From positions 1 to 18,698 of the forward strand of contig JANLID010000344.1 of the NCBI GenBank assembly GCA_024654105.1: DNA of 18,698 nucleotides, read 5' to 3'. Below are positions 5,998 to 13,205 of this stretch, one piece after another; positions within the stretch are counted from its first letter, which is position 1, and every line of letters begins with the position of its first letter. This DNA is from Gallionella sp. Lineage in GTDB: Bacteria; Pseudomonadota; Gammaproteobacteria; Burkholderiales; Gallionellaceae. The position numbers were made by a program, and so were the translations under genes. Below the pieces are notes generated by a model. The model saw only the letters and a program-made list of their open reading frames with translations, ran no database searches and had not been told where the DNA came from.

Positions 5998-7118
5998 TGG
6001 CGAAGTTCCTCATGGAGCGCCAAGGCATCTTGCAATGAGGTATCCAACACTTGCTGGACATAAGATGCGCCAGTGCCGCTATCGTGAATCATGCGTTTCA
6101 GCGCATGGAAGAAGCCGGTCTGGAAGGTTTTTTCACAGGCGGCAATGTAGCGCTGGGGCGATGGCGGCATCGGGTCGAACATGGTTTCGCTGACCAGCGG
6201 GCCGCGCAGGCTGTTGCGCAGCGCGTGGATGCTCTTTTCTTCGATAGGTAGCAGCATCAAATTGGCCGCCTTGGCATACCATTGAACCTGTTGGAAAACG
6301 GTATTCAGCGAAATCATGTGTGTACCTGCCTGTTGCCATAGCACCTCGATTGCGCGATCGAGGCTCGGTTGCTGGGTAGCAGCGCGATAGGCCTGCTCGG
6401 CGCAGGCCTTGGGATAAAGTAGCGCACCGGCGAAAGCATCGGCAAAATCCTCGCCCTCGTTTTTGCCTGAAAGTTCGGGTGTGAGCACATGAGCCAGCTC
6501 GTGTGCCATCCAGAATTTGAAATCTTCCAGCCGGGTGTCGAGGTTAAGGAAGATAAAGGTGACGTCTTCCTGCGGCAGGCGAATATGCAGGGCGTTTTCG
6601 TGGCTGCCCTTGGAACCCCGGAGTACCGGCACCAGAATGGCGCCGCATTCCTTGAATTCGCCGATCAAATTTTCATAGGCCAGCACGGCCTGTTCGCCAA
6701 TGCCCAATCTGCTGCGCGTTTGCGACGCAGCGACTTGAAGTTTGTCGTAATCAGTAGATGGCGATGTGATCAGCGTGCGCAATGCCTGCAACTCGGGCAG
6801 GTGTGCAACCAGCGGCTTAAGCAACATGCCGATGCCTTCGGCCTTGGCGATGTGTGCATCGGTCGTTTTAGCGTTTGCTTTCTTGCGATAAGCAATGACA
6901 GGACGCCCAACGCTGCTTGTTTGTACAAGTTGGTCGAATGTCAGGCCGAGAGTGGTTGCGAGCTTGAGAAGGGATGCCGGACGGGGAAAGTCTTTCCCCT
7001 TTAACCAGTTGGTGACCGCTTGGGAAGAAGTCCCAACCGCGCTCGCCAACTGTTTTTGCGTGATCCCGCGTTCTGCGAGAACACTCTGAATCGCCCCGGA
7101 ATTCAGTAGTTTTTCCAT
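5994..7118 (-). CDS. XRE-family HTH regulator fused to ImmA/IrrE metallopeptidase
   Basis: This 374-aa protein has an N-terminal helix-turn-helix at about 19-63 (GITQKQLASAVGTSSQAVTN, then WLKGKDFPRPASLLKLATTL) and a C-terminal ImmA/IrrE-type zinc peptidase. The HExxH motif is HELAH at 206-210, and a downstream EGEDFADAFAGALLYP block supplies the third ligand, probably E223. Such fusions repress their own operon and can be relieved by proteolysis. Many act as regulators or antitoxin-like parts for a downstream PIN gene. Here the downstream PIN gene is reduced to a stub and the TIGR04255-YhaV unit follows instead. The promoter at 7128-7155 overlaps tandem repeats that are a good candidate operator. 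The ATG at 7118 is preceded by only a few transcribed bases and has no Shine-Dalgarno sequence. Confidence 0.87.
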   Translation of the reverse strand: MEKLLNSGAIQSVLAERGITQKQLASAVGTSSQAVTNWLKGKDFPRPASLLKLATTLGLTFDQLVQTSSVGRPVIAYRKKANAKTTDAHIAKAEGIGMLLKPLVAHLPELQALRTLITSPSTDYDKLQVAASQTRSRLGIGEQAVLAYENLIGEFKECGAILVPVLRGSKGSHENALHIRLPQEDVTFIFLNLDTRLEDFKFWMAHELAHVLTPELSGKNEGEDFADAFAGALLYPKACAEQAYRAATQQPSLDRAIEVLWQQAGTHMISLNTVFQQVQWYAKAANLMLLPIEEKSIHALRNSLRGPLVSETMFDPMPPSPQRYIAACEKTFQTGFFHALKRMIHDSGTGASYVQQVLDTSLQDALALHEELRH

Positions 7119-7127
7119 AGGGCGGGG

Positions 7128-7155
7128 ATTATAACCATTGCAGGCAATAAATCAA
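7128..7155 (-). promoter_or_regulatory. Sigma70 promoter of the XRE/ImmA-TIGR04255-yhaV operon
   Basis: On the minus strand TTGATT (7150-7155) and TATAAT (7128-7133) are separated by 16 bp, a strong sigma70 match. The ATG at 7118 begins 9 nt after the -10 box, so the predicted transcript has a leader of about 2-4 nt. Confidence 0.7.
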
Positions 7156-7169
7156 GTTTAATCAAGTTT
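7150..7169 (-). repeat. Tandem 10-bp repeat over the -35 box, probable XRE operator
   Basis: On the minus strand AAACTTGATT occurs twice back to back (7160-7169 and 7150-7159), an exact duplication with a one-helical-turn period. The second copy contains the -35 hexamer of the operon promoter. The position suits autorepression by the XRE domain encoded just downstream. Operator function is inferred. Confidence 0.55.
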
Positions 7170-7308
7170 TTGGTGTGCTTGGGGTGATATTAGCTGTTTG
7201 TGTTTTATGGTGGCGCAAGACTTGTTTGATATGCAGGCGCAGTGTCCGCAAGGCCTCATCAACGTGATTTTTCAATAGTACTTCAGGACAGGCACCACTT
7301 AAAACCGG

Positions 7309-7314
7309 TAAAAT
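7309..7314 (+). promoter_or_regulatory. Possible -10 box of glyQ
   Basis: TAAAAT lies 31 nt before the glyQ ATG at 7346, in the context GGTAAAATGCG, which is common in betaproteobacterial promoters. The -35 region (about 7286-7291, GGACAG) is poor. The rest of 7170-7345 shows no gene I can support; an open stretch on the minus strand there lacks recognisable features. Confidence 0.3.
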
Positions 7315-7345
7315 GCGTGCCTTTGCAATTGTCTGACAACAACCG

Positions 7346-8356
7346 ATGCTTACCTTTGGTTCCAACATAACGCCCGCGAGCGGGCATGAGTCTTCACCGA
7401 AACTCAGCCAGGGGCCGAGTTTTCAGCAAATCATCCTGACGTTACAGAATTACTGGGACAAGCAGGGTTGCGCGCTGCTGCAACCTTATGACATGGAAGT
7501 CGGCGCGGGTACGTCGCACACCGCCACGTTCCTGCGCGCGCTCGGACCGGAGCCGTGGAAAGCCGCTTATGTACAGCCTTCGCGCCGCCCCAAGGACGGG
7601 CGCTACGGCGAGAACCCTAACCGCTTGCAGCATTACTACCAGTATCAGGTGGTGCTGAAACCCTCTCCGTCCAACATTCTCGATCTGTACCTCGGTTCGC
7701 TGGAGGCGCTCGGCTTCGACCTGAAGCAGAACGACATCCGCTTCGTCGAGGACGACTGGGAAAACCCGACGCTGGGCGCATGGGGGCTGGGCTGGGAAGT
7801 GTGGTTGAACGGCATGGAGGTGACGCAGTTCACTTATTTCCAGCAGGTCGGCGGCATCGACTGCAAGCCGATCACCGGCGAGATCACTTACGGGCTGGAG
7901 CGGCTGGCGATGTACCTGCAAGGCGTGGAGAACGTGTTCGATCTGATCTGGACGCCGGGCGTGACCTACCGCGACGTGTACCACCAGAACGAGATCGAGC
8001 AATCCGCCTACAACTTCGAGCACAGCAACGTCGAATTCCTGTTGCATGCCTTCGGCGCGCATGAAGGCAATGCCAAACACCTGATGGAACAGCAGCTCGC
8101 GCTGCCTGCCTACGAACAGGTATTGAAGGCCGCGCATACCTTCAACCTGCTCGACGCGCGCGGCGCGATTTCGGTGACGGAACGCGCCGCGTATATAGGC
8201 CGCATCCGCAATCTTGCGCGTAGCGTCGCGCAGAGCTACCTCGACAGCCGCGCCCGGCTCGGCTTCCCGATGGCGCCGAAAGCATGGGCAGACGAAGTGC
8301 TGGCGCAGATCGAGAAGAAGCCTGTCCTGAGCAAAGCCGAAGGAGTGGCGGCATGA
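7346..8356 (+). CDS. glyQ: Glycyl-tRNA synthetase alpha subunit
   Basis: GlyQ is the catalytic subunit of the bacterial alpha2beta2 glycyl-tRNA synthetase, which charges tRNA-Gly in the cytoplasm. Family blocks are unmistakable: FQQIILTLQNYWDKQGC, YDMEVGAGTSHTATFLRALG, YVQPSRRPKDGRYGENPNR, VEDDWENPTLGAWGLGWEVW and GEITYGLERLAMYLQG. At 336 aa it is longer than the usual ~300 aa. About 17 residues at the N-terminus (MLTFGSNITPASGHESS) and the tail after the last family residues are extra. The tail contains PVLSKAEG, encoded by a dispersed repeat. ATG 7346 is the only in-frame start upstream of the conserved region. An out-of-frame ATG at 7386 lies where relatives seem to start. The gene ends in an ATGA overlap with glyS. 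Confidence 0.97.
   Translation: MLTFGSNITPASGHESSPKLSQGPSFQQIILTLQNYWDKQGCALLQPYDMEVGAGTSHTATFLRALGPEPWKAAYVQPSRRPKDGRYGENPNRLQHYYQYQVVLKPSPSNILDLYLGSLEALGFDLKQNDIRFVEDDWENPTLGAWGLGWEVWLNGMEVTQFTYFQQVGGIDCKPITGEITYGLERLAMYLQGVENVFDLIWTPGVTYRDVYHQNEIEQSAYNFEHSNVEFLLHAFGAHEGNAKHLMEQQLALPAYEQVLKAAHTFNLLDARGAISVTERAAYIGRIRNLARSVAQSYLDSRARLGFPMAPKAWADEVLAQIEKKPVLSKAEGVAA
8320..8345 (+). repeat. Dispersed short repeat inserted into the glyQ 3' end
   Basis: The segment beginning GCCTGTCCTGAGCAAAGCC is a copy of a short palindromic-type repeat found scattered in many environmental proteobacterial genomes. It is recognisable by its translations (PVLSKAEG, CPEQSRRS, FAQDR). It adds residues to GlyQ in frame just before the stop and the glyS start. 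Recognition is from memory of the sequence family. Confidence 0.6.
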
Positions 8357-10470
8357 GTACCAAGAATTTGCTGGTCGAACTGCTTGTTGAAGAACTGCCG
8401 CCGAAGGCATTGAAAAAATTGGGCGAGAGTTTCGCCGATAGCATCAAAGCGAGCCTGAGCGCGCAAGGTCTGGTGGCGAAAGAGGCTGTCGTCACTGCCT
8501 ATGCTTCGCCGCGCCGCCTCGCGGTGCATGTCGCCAGCGTGGCGGCGCAGGCGGCAGACAAATCCATCTCACAAAAATTGATGCCGGTTTCAGTCGGACT
8601 CGATGCGAGCGGGCAGGCAACGCCCGCGCTGTTGAAAAAACTCGCCAGCATCGGCGCAGACACGTCGCTCGTTCCGCAGCTCAAGCGCGCAGTCGATGGC
8701 AAAGCGGAAGCGCTGTTCTTCGATAGCACAGTGAAGGGTGCAACGCTGGCGGAAGGCTTGCAGAAGGCTTTGGGAGAAACGCTTGCCAAACTGCCGATCC
8801 CCAAGGTGATGACCTATCAGCTTGCCGATGGCTGGAGCAGTGTGCAGTTCGCGCGTCCCGCGCATGGCTTGGTTGCATTGCGTGGCACGGAGATAGTGCC
8901 GATTGAAATACTTGGCCTGAAAGCTGGGCGCGAGACGCAAGGCCACCGTTTCGAGGCGGCAAGTGCGATGCTGGAAATCCGCGATGCCGACAGCTACGAG
9001 GCGCAGATGGAAAACGAAGGCGCGGTGATTCCGAGTTTTGAAAAGCGCCGCGCCGAGATCGCCAGGCAACTCGCCGCTGCCGCCGCAAAAGAAGGCCTCA
9101 AGCCGATCGAAGATGATGCATTGCTGGACGAGGTGACTGCGCTGGTCGAACGCCCCAATGTGCTACCCGGAAAATTTGAACCCGAATTCCTTGAAGTGCC
9201 GCAGGAATGCCTGATTCTGACCATGAAGGCGAATCAGAAATATTTTCCGCTGCTGGATGTCGACGGCAAACTAACCAATAAATTTTTGATTGTGTCCAAC
9301 ATTCGCCCGGCGGATGCGAGCCTGGTGATCGGCGGAAACGAGCGCGTGGTGCGTCCGCGCCTCGCGGATGCAAAATTCTTCTTCGACCAGGATCGCAAGA
9401 AGACGCTGGAATCGCGCGTCGAGAAACTCGGCAGCGTGGTGTACCACAACAAGCTCGGCACGCAATTGCAGCGCACCGAGCGCGTCGCCACGCTGGCCGG
9501 CACGATCGCGCGGCTGCTGGGTGCGGACAAGGCGGACGCGGAACTGGCGGCACGGCTGGCCAAGGCCGACCTGCTCACCGATATGGTCGGCGAATTTCCC
9601 GAATTGCAGGGCATCATGGGGCGTTACTACGCGCTGCATGATTGCGAGGATAAGGTGGTGGCGGATGCCATCGAGGCGCACTACCACCCGCGCTTCGCCG
9701 GGGATACGTTGCCGCAGGGCGCCATCGCGTGTGCCGTGGCACTGGCCGACAAACTGGAAACAGTGGCCGGTATTTACGGTATCGGCCAAGTGCCCACCGG
9801 TGACAAGGATCCGTTCGGCCTGCGCCGCCATGCGCTGGGCATCCTGCGCATCCTGATCGAGACGCCGCTCGATCTGCCGCTGCCCGCGCTGATCAAGGCC
9901 GCTGCCGGGAATTTTCCCGATGGCTTGCTGAGCGCGACGGTGGCAGACGACGTTGAGGGCTTCATGCTGGATCGTTTGCGCGGCTATCTGCGCGAGCGCG
10001 ATTTCGAGGTGTCGCACATCGAGGCGGTGCTGCATATCCTGGACGGGCGCATGCATGAAGTCTTGCCGCGCCTGCAGGGAGTGCGCACCTTCGCCGCGCT
10101 GGAGGTGGCGAAGGATCTGGCTGCGGCCAACAAACGCGTGTTGAACATCATCCGCAAGAACCAGGAAGAACTCGGCGCCGATTTGACCGGTGCAACCGTG
10201 AAACCGGCATTGCTGAAAGAGGCCGCCGAACGCGACCTGCACCAGGCCATGCAGGACATTACTCCGTTTGCCCAAGGTTATCTGGATCGCGGCGAATACG
10301 GGCAGAACCTGAAAGTGCTGGTCACGCTCAAGCCCTTCATCGACGATTTCTTCGAGAAGGTGATGGTGATGTGCGAGGACAAGGCGCTGCGTTTGAACCG
10401 GGCGGCGCTGTTGCAGCAACTCGGCAGGCTGATGAACCAGGTTGCTGATATTTCCAAGCTGGCGGCCTGA
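8353..10470 (+). CDS. glyS: Glycyl-tRNA synthetase beta subunit
   Basis: GlyS is the tRNA-binding partner of GlyQ. From ATG 8353 it is 705 aa, in the normal range (about 690-700). It begins STKNLLVELLVEELPPKALK, the standard start of the family. It has the RRLAVHV block, the central LTDMVGEFPELQGIMGRYYA block (about 406-425) with ALADKLETVAGIYGIGQVPT after it, the DPFGLRRHALGILRIL segment and a C-terminal DALR-like region that recognises the anticodon stem. The start is set by the ATGA overlap with glyQ. A further upstream ATG at 8284 in this frame would only translate the dispersed repeat in glyQ. The subunits are coupled, which helps equal production. Confidence 0.97.
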   Translation: MSTKNLLVELLVEELPPKALKKLGESFADSIKASLSAQGLVAKEAVVTAYASPRRLAVHVASVAAQAADKSISQKLMPVSVGLDASGQATPALLKKLASIGADTSLVPQLKRAVDGKAEALFFDSTVKGATLAEGLQKALGETLAKLPIPKVMTYQLADGWSSVQFARPAHGLVALRGTEIVPIEILGLKAGRETQGHRFEAASAMLEIRDADSYEAQMENEGAVIPSFEKRRAEIARQLAAAAAKEGLKPIEDDALLDEVTALVERPNVLPGKFEPEFLEVPQECLILTMKANQKYFPLLDVDGKLTNKFLIVSNIRPADASLVIGGNERVVRPRLADAKFFFDQDRKKTLESRVEKLGSVVYHNKLGTQLQRTERVATLAGTIARLLGADKADAELAARLAKADLLTDMVGEFPELQGIMGRYYALHDCEDKVVADAIEAHYHPRFAGDTLPQGAIACAVALADKLETVAGIYGIGQVPTGDKDPFGLRRHALGILRILIETPLDLPLPALIKAAAGNFPDGLLSATVADDVEGFMLDRLRGYLRERDFEVSHIEAVLHILDGRMHEVLPRLQGVRTFAALEVAKDLAAANKRVLNIIRKNQEELGADLTGATVKPALLKEAAERDLHQAMQDITPFAQGYLDRGEYGQNLKVLVTLKPFIDDFFEKVMVMCEDKALRLNRAALLQQLGRLMNQVADISKLAA

Positions 10471-10474
10471 AACA

Positions 10475-10617
10475 GTGAAAGGTGAAACGTGAAATGTTAA
10501 ACGTCAAAATCACCCCCCCTCAATCCCCTCTTGTCAGGGGGGAAGCCGGTTTCTCCTCCCCCGGCAAGGGGAGGCCGGGAGGGGTTTCACGTTTCACCCT
10601 TCACCCTTCACCCTTCA
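10475..10617. repeat. Composite inverted repeat element between glyS and gmhB
   Basis: A 20-bp arm at 10475-10494 (GTGAAAGGTGAAACGTGAAA) is matched, with one mismatch, by its reverse complement at 10585-10604. Inside are two smaller hairpins: CCCCT...AGGGG (10525-10540) and CCTCCCC...GGGGAGG (10555-10574). The right side ends in three exact CCCTTCA heptamers (10597-10617). The element fills nearly all of the 157-bp gap and looks like a non-autonomous palindromic element. It could also act as a transcript-end structure for glyS. Confidence 0.7.
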
Positions 10618-10627
10618 CGATTTCAAA

Positions 10628-11161
10628 ATGAACCTCATCATTCTCGACCGCGACGGCGTGATCAATTACGACTCCGACCAGTTCATCAAAAGTCCGGAGG
10701 AATGGAAGCCGATTCCCGGCAGCCTCGAGGCAATCGCGCGTCTGTGCCAGGCGGATTATCGTGTGGTGGTAGCGACCAACCAGTCCGGCGTTGAGCGCGG
10801 ACTGTTCGACATGGCGATGCTGAACGCGATCCACGACAAGATGCACAAGGCATGCGCACTGGCTGGCGCGCGTATCGATGCGGTATTTTTCTGCCCGCAC
10901 GCGGCTGAGGCAAATTGTCATTGCCGCAAACCCAAGAGTGGAATGCTGGAGGAAATTGCGGCGCGCTATGGCCTTGGCGATCTTGGTGATGTGCCGGTGG
11001 TGGGCGACTCGCTGCGCGATCTGCAACCCGCTGCCGCACTGGGCGCGCAGCCTTACCTGGTGCTGACCGGCAAGGGAATGAAGACGCAGGCGGCAGGCGG
11101 CTTGCCGGAAGGAACCATCGTCCTGCCGGATCTTGCGGCGGTGGTGGCGGAGCTGACGTGA
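10628..11161 (+). CDS. gmhB: D-glycero-beta-D-manno-heptose-1,7-bisphosphate 7-phosphatase
   Basis: GmhB removes the 7-phosphate from heptose 1,7-bisphosphate during ADP-heptose synthesis for the LPS inner core. The 177-aa protein is a HAD phosphatase. Motif I is LDRDGVIN with the nucleophile D7 and acid/base D9, motif II is ATNQSG, and the zinc-binding Cys/His set is C89, H91, C97 and C99 (FFCPHAAEANCHCRKP). Motif III Lys is within RKPKSG, and motif IV is GDSLRD with D127 and D131. Length and motif set match the family. It overlaps plsC by 4 nt (GTGA). A gmhB-plsC pair after glyQS is a common betaproteobacterial arrangement. The start at 10628 follows an A-rich sequence but no strong Shine-Dalgarno. 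Confidence 0.93.
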   Translation: MNLIILDRDGVINYDSDQFIKSPEEWKPIPGSLEAIARLCQADYRVVVATNQSGVERGLFDMAMLNAIHDKMHKACALAGARIDAVFFCPHAAEANCHCRKPKSGMLEEIAARYGLGDLGDVPVVGDSLRDLQPAAALGAQPYLVLTGKGMKTQAAGGLPEGTIVLPDLAAVVAELT

Positions 11162-11865
11162 CGGCGTTTCGCTCGCTGATTTTTCTGTTGCTGCAGATCG
11201 TGCTCACGCCGATCTTTTCCACGCTGGCCTTGCTGACTTTCCCGTTCCCGCCGCTGGCGCGCTATCGCCTCATCTCCGGCTATGCGCGCACGATGGTGTG
11301 GCTGCTGCGCATGGTGTGTGGCATTCGCCACGAGGTGCGCGGCATCGAGAATATCCCCAAAGAACCCTGCATCGTGTTGTGCAAGCACCAGTCGGCGTGG
11401 GAGACGCTGGCCTTGCAGGTCATTTTTCCGCCGCAGGTGTGGGTGTTGAAACGCGAGTTGTTGTGGCTGCCGTTCTTCGGTTGGGGACTGGCGATGACCA
11501 GCCCGATCGCCATCAAGCGCAGCGATGGCAGGAGCGCGGTGAAGCAGTTGCTCAGGCAGGGCAAAGAGCGGCTGGCGCAAGGTTTTTGCGTGGTGATCTT
11601 CCCCGAGGGAACGCGCGTGCCGTTCGGCCGGCGCGGCAAGTACAAGATCGGTGGCGCACTCCTGGCGGCGAGCAGCGGCGTGCCGGTGGTGCCGGTGGCG
11701 CACAATGCCGGGCGCCTGTGGGGGCGCAAGGCTTTCAGCAAACATCCCGGCCTGATCACCATGAGCATCGGCGCGCCCATCCCCACGCAAGGGCGCAAGG
11801 CGGAAGACATTAACGCCGAGGTCGAAGCGTGGATCGAAAACGAGATTCAGCAACTCACGCATTGA
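11158..11865 (+). CDS. plsC: 1-acyl-sn-glycerol-3-phosphate acyltransferase
   Basis: PlsC acylates lysophosphatidic acid to phosphatidic acid at the inner membrane, the second acylation of phospholipid synthesis. The 235-aa protein begins with a hydrophobic segment (residues 6-33). It has the acyltransferase motif I as KHQSAWE with H77 and E82, an HX4E form of the usual HX4D, and motif III as FPEGTR (148-153). It also has AIKRSDGRSA and VPVVPVAHNAG, both typical. The start is GTG at 11158, overlapping the gmhB stop (GTGA); the long hydrophobic N-terminus supports it. Its stop overlaps the next start by one base (TGATG), so these genes are likely co-transcribed. Confidence 0.93.
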   Translation: MTAFRSLIFLLLQIVLTPIFSTLALLTFPFPPLARYRLISGYARTMVWLLRMVCGIRHEVRGIENIPKEPCIVLCKHQSAWETLALQVIFPPQVWVLKRELLWLPFFGWGLAMTSPIAIKRSDGRSAVKQLLRQGKERLAQGFCVVIFPEGTRVPFGRRGKYKIGGALLAASSGVPVVPVAHNAGRLWGRKAFSKHPGLITMSIGAPIPTQGRKAEDINAEVEAWIENEIQQLTH

Positions 11866-12599
11866 TGCTCAAGCGCCTGCGCAACCTGGTTTCTCCTCCC
11901 GCCGTCGAACAGCGTGCCGCGCTCCTCGCCGGAAAAAATATTGCCTACACCCTGAAACGCAGCCGCCGCCGCAGAAGCATCGGCCTGCGCATCGATGACC
12001 GCGGCCTTACCGTGAGCGTGCCGTTGCGTGCCTCGGAAAAATGGCTGCACAGCGTGTTGCAGGACAAGGCGCACTGGGTGGTGGAAAAGCTGGACGGCTG
12101 GCAGACGCGCATGCCGGTGGAGATGCGCTGGGCGGATGGCGAGACCATCCACTATTTGGGAGAAGCGCTGACCCTGCGCGTAGTGCAAAATTTGTTTGCC
12201 GCGCCCGCGCAACGGCGTAGCGATGAATTGTGGGTATTCGTTGTCAATGGCAGTGAAGCGGCACATATCGAGCAGACCGTGTCGCGTTGGTATCGGCAGG
12301 AAGCAGAGCAATTATTTGTGCAGCGCGTCGCGCATTTCGCGGCATTGCTGGACGTTGTGCCGCGTGAGGTCAAACTTTCCTCGGCAAAAACCCAGTGGGG
12401 TTGTTGTACCGCGCGCGGCACGGTGCGGCTGAACAGGCAGCTCATCAAATTGCCGCTGCGCCTGATTGATTATGTGGCGGTGCATGAACTCGCGCACCTG
12501 CGCGAAATGAACCATTCGGCGGCATTCTGGCGCGTAGTGGAAGCAGTCTGCCCGGATTACATCAGGCTGCGCAGAGAGCTCAAGGCTTGCGGGCTGTAG
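11865..12599 (+). CDS. YgjP-like (COG1451, M48/SprT-type) zinc metallopeptidase-like protein
   Basis: This 244-aa protein has the C-terminal zinc site VHELAHLREMNHSAAFW: HELAH at 207-211 with E208, and H217 as the probable third ligand. This matches the YgjP/DUF45 family. A conserved TQWGCCTARGTVRLNRQL block precedes it, and the N-terminal half has YTLKRSRRRRSIGLRI and then GLTVSVPLRAS, also family features. The biological substrate of this family is unknown. The ATG at 11865 overlaps the plsC stop by one base and is preferred to an in-frame ATG at 11829 inside plsC. It follows plsC in many betaproteobacteria. Confidence 0.85.
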   Translation: MLKRLRNLVSPPAVEQRAALLAGKNIAYTLKRSRRRRSIGLRIDDRGLTVSVPLRASEKWLHSVLQDKAHWVVEKLDGWQTRMPVEMRWADGETIHYLGEALTLRVVQNLFAAPAQRRSDELWVFVVNGSEAAHIEQTVSRWYRQEAEQLFVQRVAHFAALLDVVPREVKLSSAKTQWGCCTARGTVRLNRQLIKLPLRLIDYVAVHELAHLREMNHSAAFWRVVEAVCPDYIRLRRELKACGL

Positions 12600-12629
12600 C
12601 ACCCATTCGCGTGTGACCCGCCAATCAAC

Positions 12630-13124
12630 ATGAGCGAAACCGCCAGCCTCTGGTCACTCTTCATCAGCAGCTTTCTCGCCGCCACGCTGCTCCCCGGCGG
12701 CTCTGAAGCCGTGCTGTTCGGCGTGCTCAAGGCATACCCGGAAACCTTATGGATTGCTCTCGGTCTCGCCACCATCGGCAATACTTTGGGCGGCATGGTG
12801 AGCTTCGGCATGGGCTGGCTGCTGCCACAAACCCAGCAACTCAAGCACGTGGAGAAATTGCGGCCACGACACGGTGGAGCGGAGCTCTCCGGTGCGGGAG
12901 TGGCCGCATCGCACCTTCTCCCGCAAACGGCTGGCTTCGCCAGTAACGTGTCGAAGGTGCGCCGTCACGGTACGCCGGCATTGTTACTCGCATGGGTTCC
13001 ATTGCTCGGCGACGCGCTCTGTCTCGCCGCCGGATGGCTGCGCCTCAACCCATGGCAGGCCGCATTGTTTATGGCGATGGGAAAGTTTGCGCGCTATTGG
13101 GTGATTGCGCTGGCCATGGTTTGA
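12630..13124 (+). CDS. YqaA-like (DedA-related) small membrane protein with an in-frame insert
   Basis: This 164-aa inner-membrane protein has hydrophobic segments SLFISSFLAATLLPGGSE, LWIALGLATIGNTLGGMVSF, GTPALLLAWVPLLGD, ALCLAAGWL and a C-terminal segment ending ARYWVIALAM. The order matches E. coli YqaA, about 142 aa from memory. YqaA's function is not established; relatives of DedA act in lipid or membrane homeostasis. Between HVEK (73-76) and VRRHGTP (110-116) lie about 33 residues (LRPRHGGAELS...NVSK) that do not look like the family and correspond to hairpin-rich DNA at 12858-12956. The frame remains open. The insert falls in a loop between membrane segments, so the protein may still fold. 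Confidence 0.8.
   Translation: MSETASLWSLFISSFLAATLLPGGSEAVLFGVLKAYPETLWIALGLATIGNTLGGMVSFGMGWLLPQTQQLKHVEKLRPRHGGAELSGAGVAASHLLPQTAGFASNVSKVRRHGTPALLLAWVPLLGDALCLAAGWLRLNPWQAALFMAMGKFARYWVIALAMV
12858..12956. repeat. Hairpin-rich 99-bp insertion inside the yqaA-like gene
   Basis: Two adjacent perfect 9-bp inverted repeats are present: TGCGGCCAC (12859-12867) with GTGGCCGCA (12900-12908), and CGCACCTTC (12910-12918) with GAAGGTGCG (12953-12961). Smaller palindromes lie within (GGAGCTCTCC at 12881-12890; CTGGC-TTC-GCCAG at 12931-12943). The ends show a degenerate duplication (GTGGAGAAATTGCG at 12849 and GTGTCGAAGGTGCG at 12948). The length is a multiple of three. The exact borders are my estimate. 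Confidence 0.5.
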
Positions 13125-13205
13125 CCGTTTCAAAATTCCGAGCGGCCGGTTGCACTTATACTGTGCCCCGTATGCACACGTCCATAACAGCACAGGAGTA
13201 ATTCC

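Noticed and set aside
7162..7368. A 68-codon minus-strand open frame between the XRE gene and glyQ
   Set aside because: It overlaps the glyQ start, has no recognisable motif or Shine-Dalgarno, and runs through the XRE promoter region side. Not supported as a gene.
7372..7385. GCCCGC-GA-GCGGGC palindrome as a terminator
   Set aside because: It is inside the glyQ frame and has no T tract; it may be a small repeat but not a terminator.
8284..8352. Earlier ATG for glyS
   Set aside because: The extra residues (CPEQSRRS) are translated from the dispersed repeat in glyQ; the ATGA overlap at 8353 gives the family's normal start.
7442..8410. Long minus-strand open frame opposite glyQ
   Set aside because: Antisense shadow; glyQ motifs account for the sequence, and the repeat near 8330 explains the FAQDR-like peptide.
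9271..10419. Long minus-strand open frame (about 380 codons) opposite glyS
   Set aside because: Antisense shadow of a GC-rich gene; composition rich in His, Arg and Gln with no family features, while glyS on the other strand is certain.
10597..10617. CCCTTCA tandem repeats as a possible CRISPR start
   Set aside because: The units are 7 bp with no spacers; they extend the arm of the inverted repeat element.
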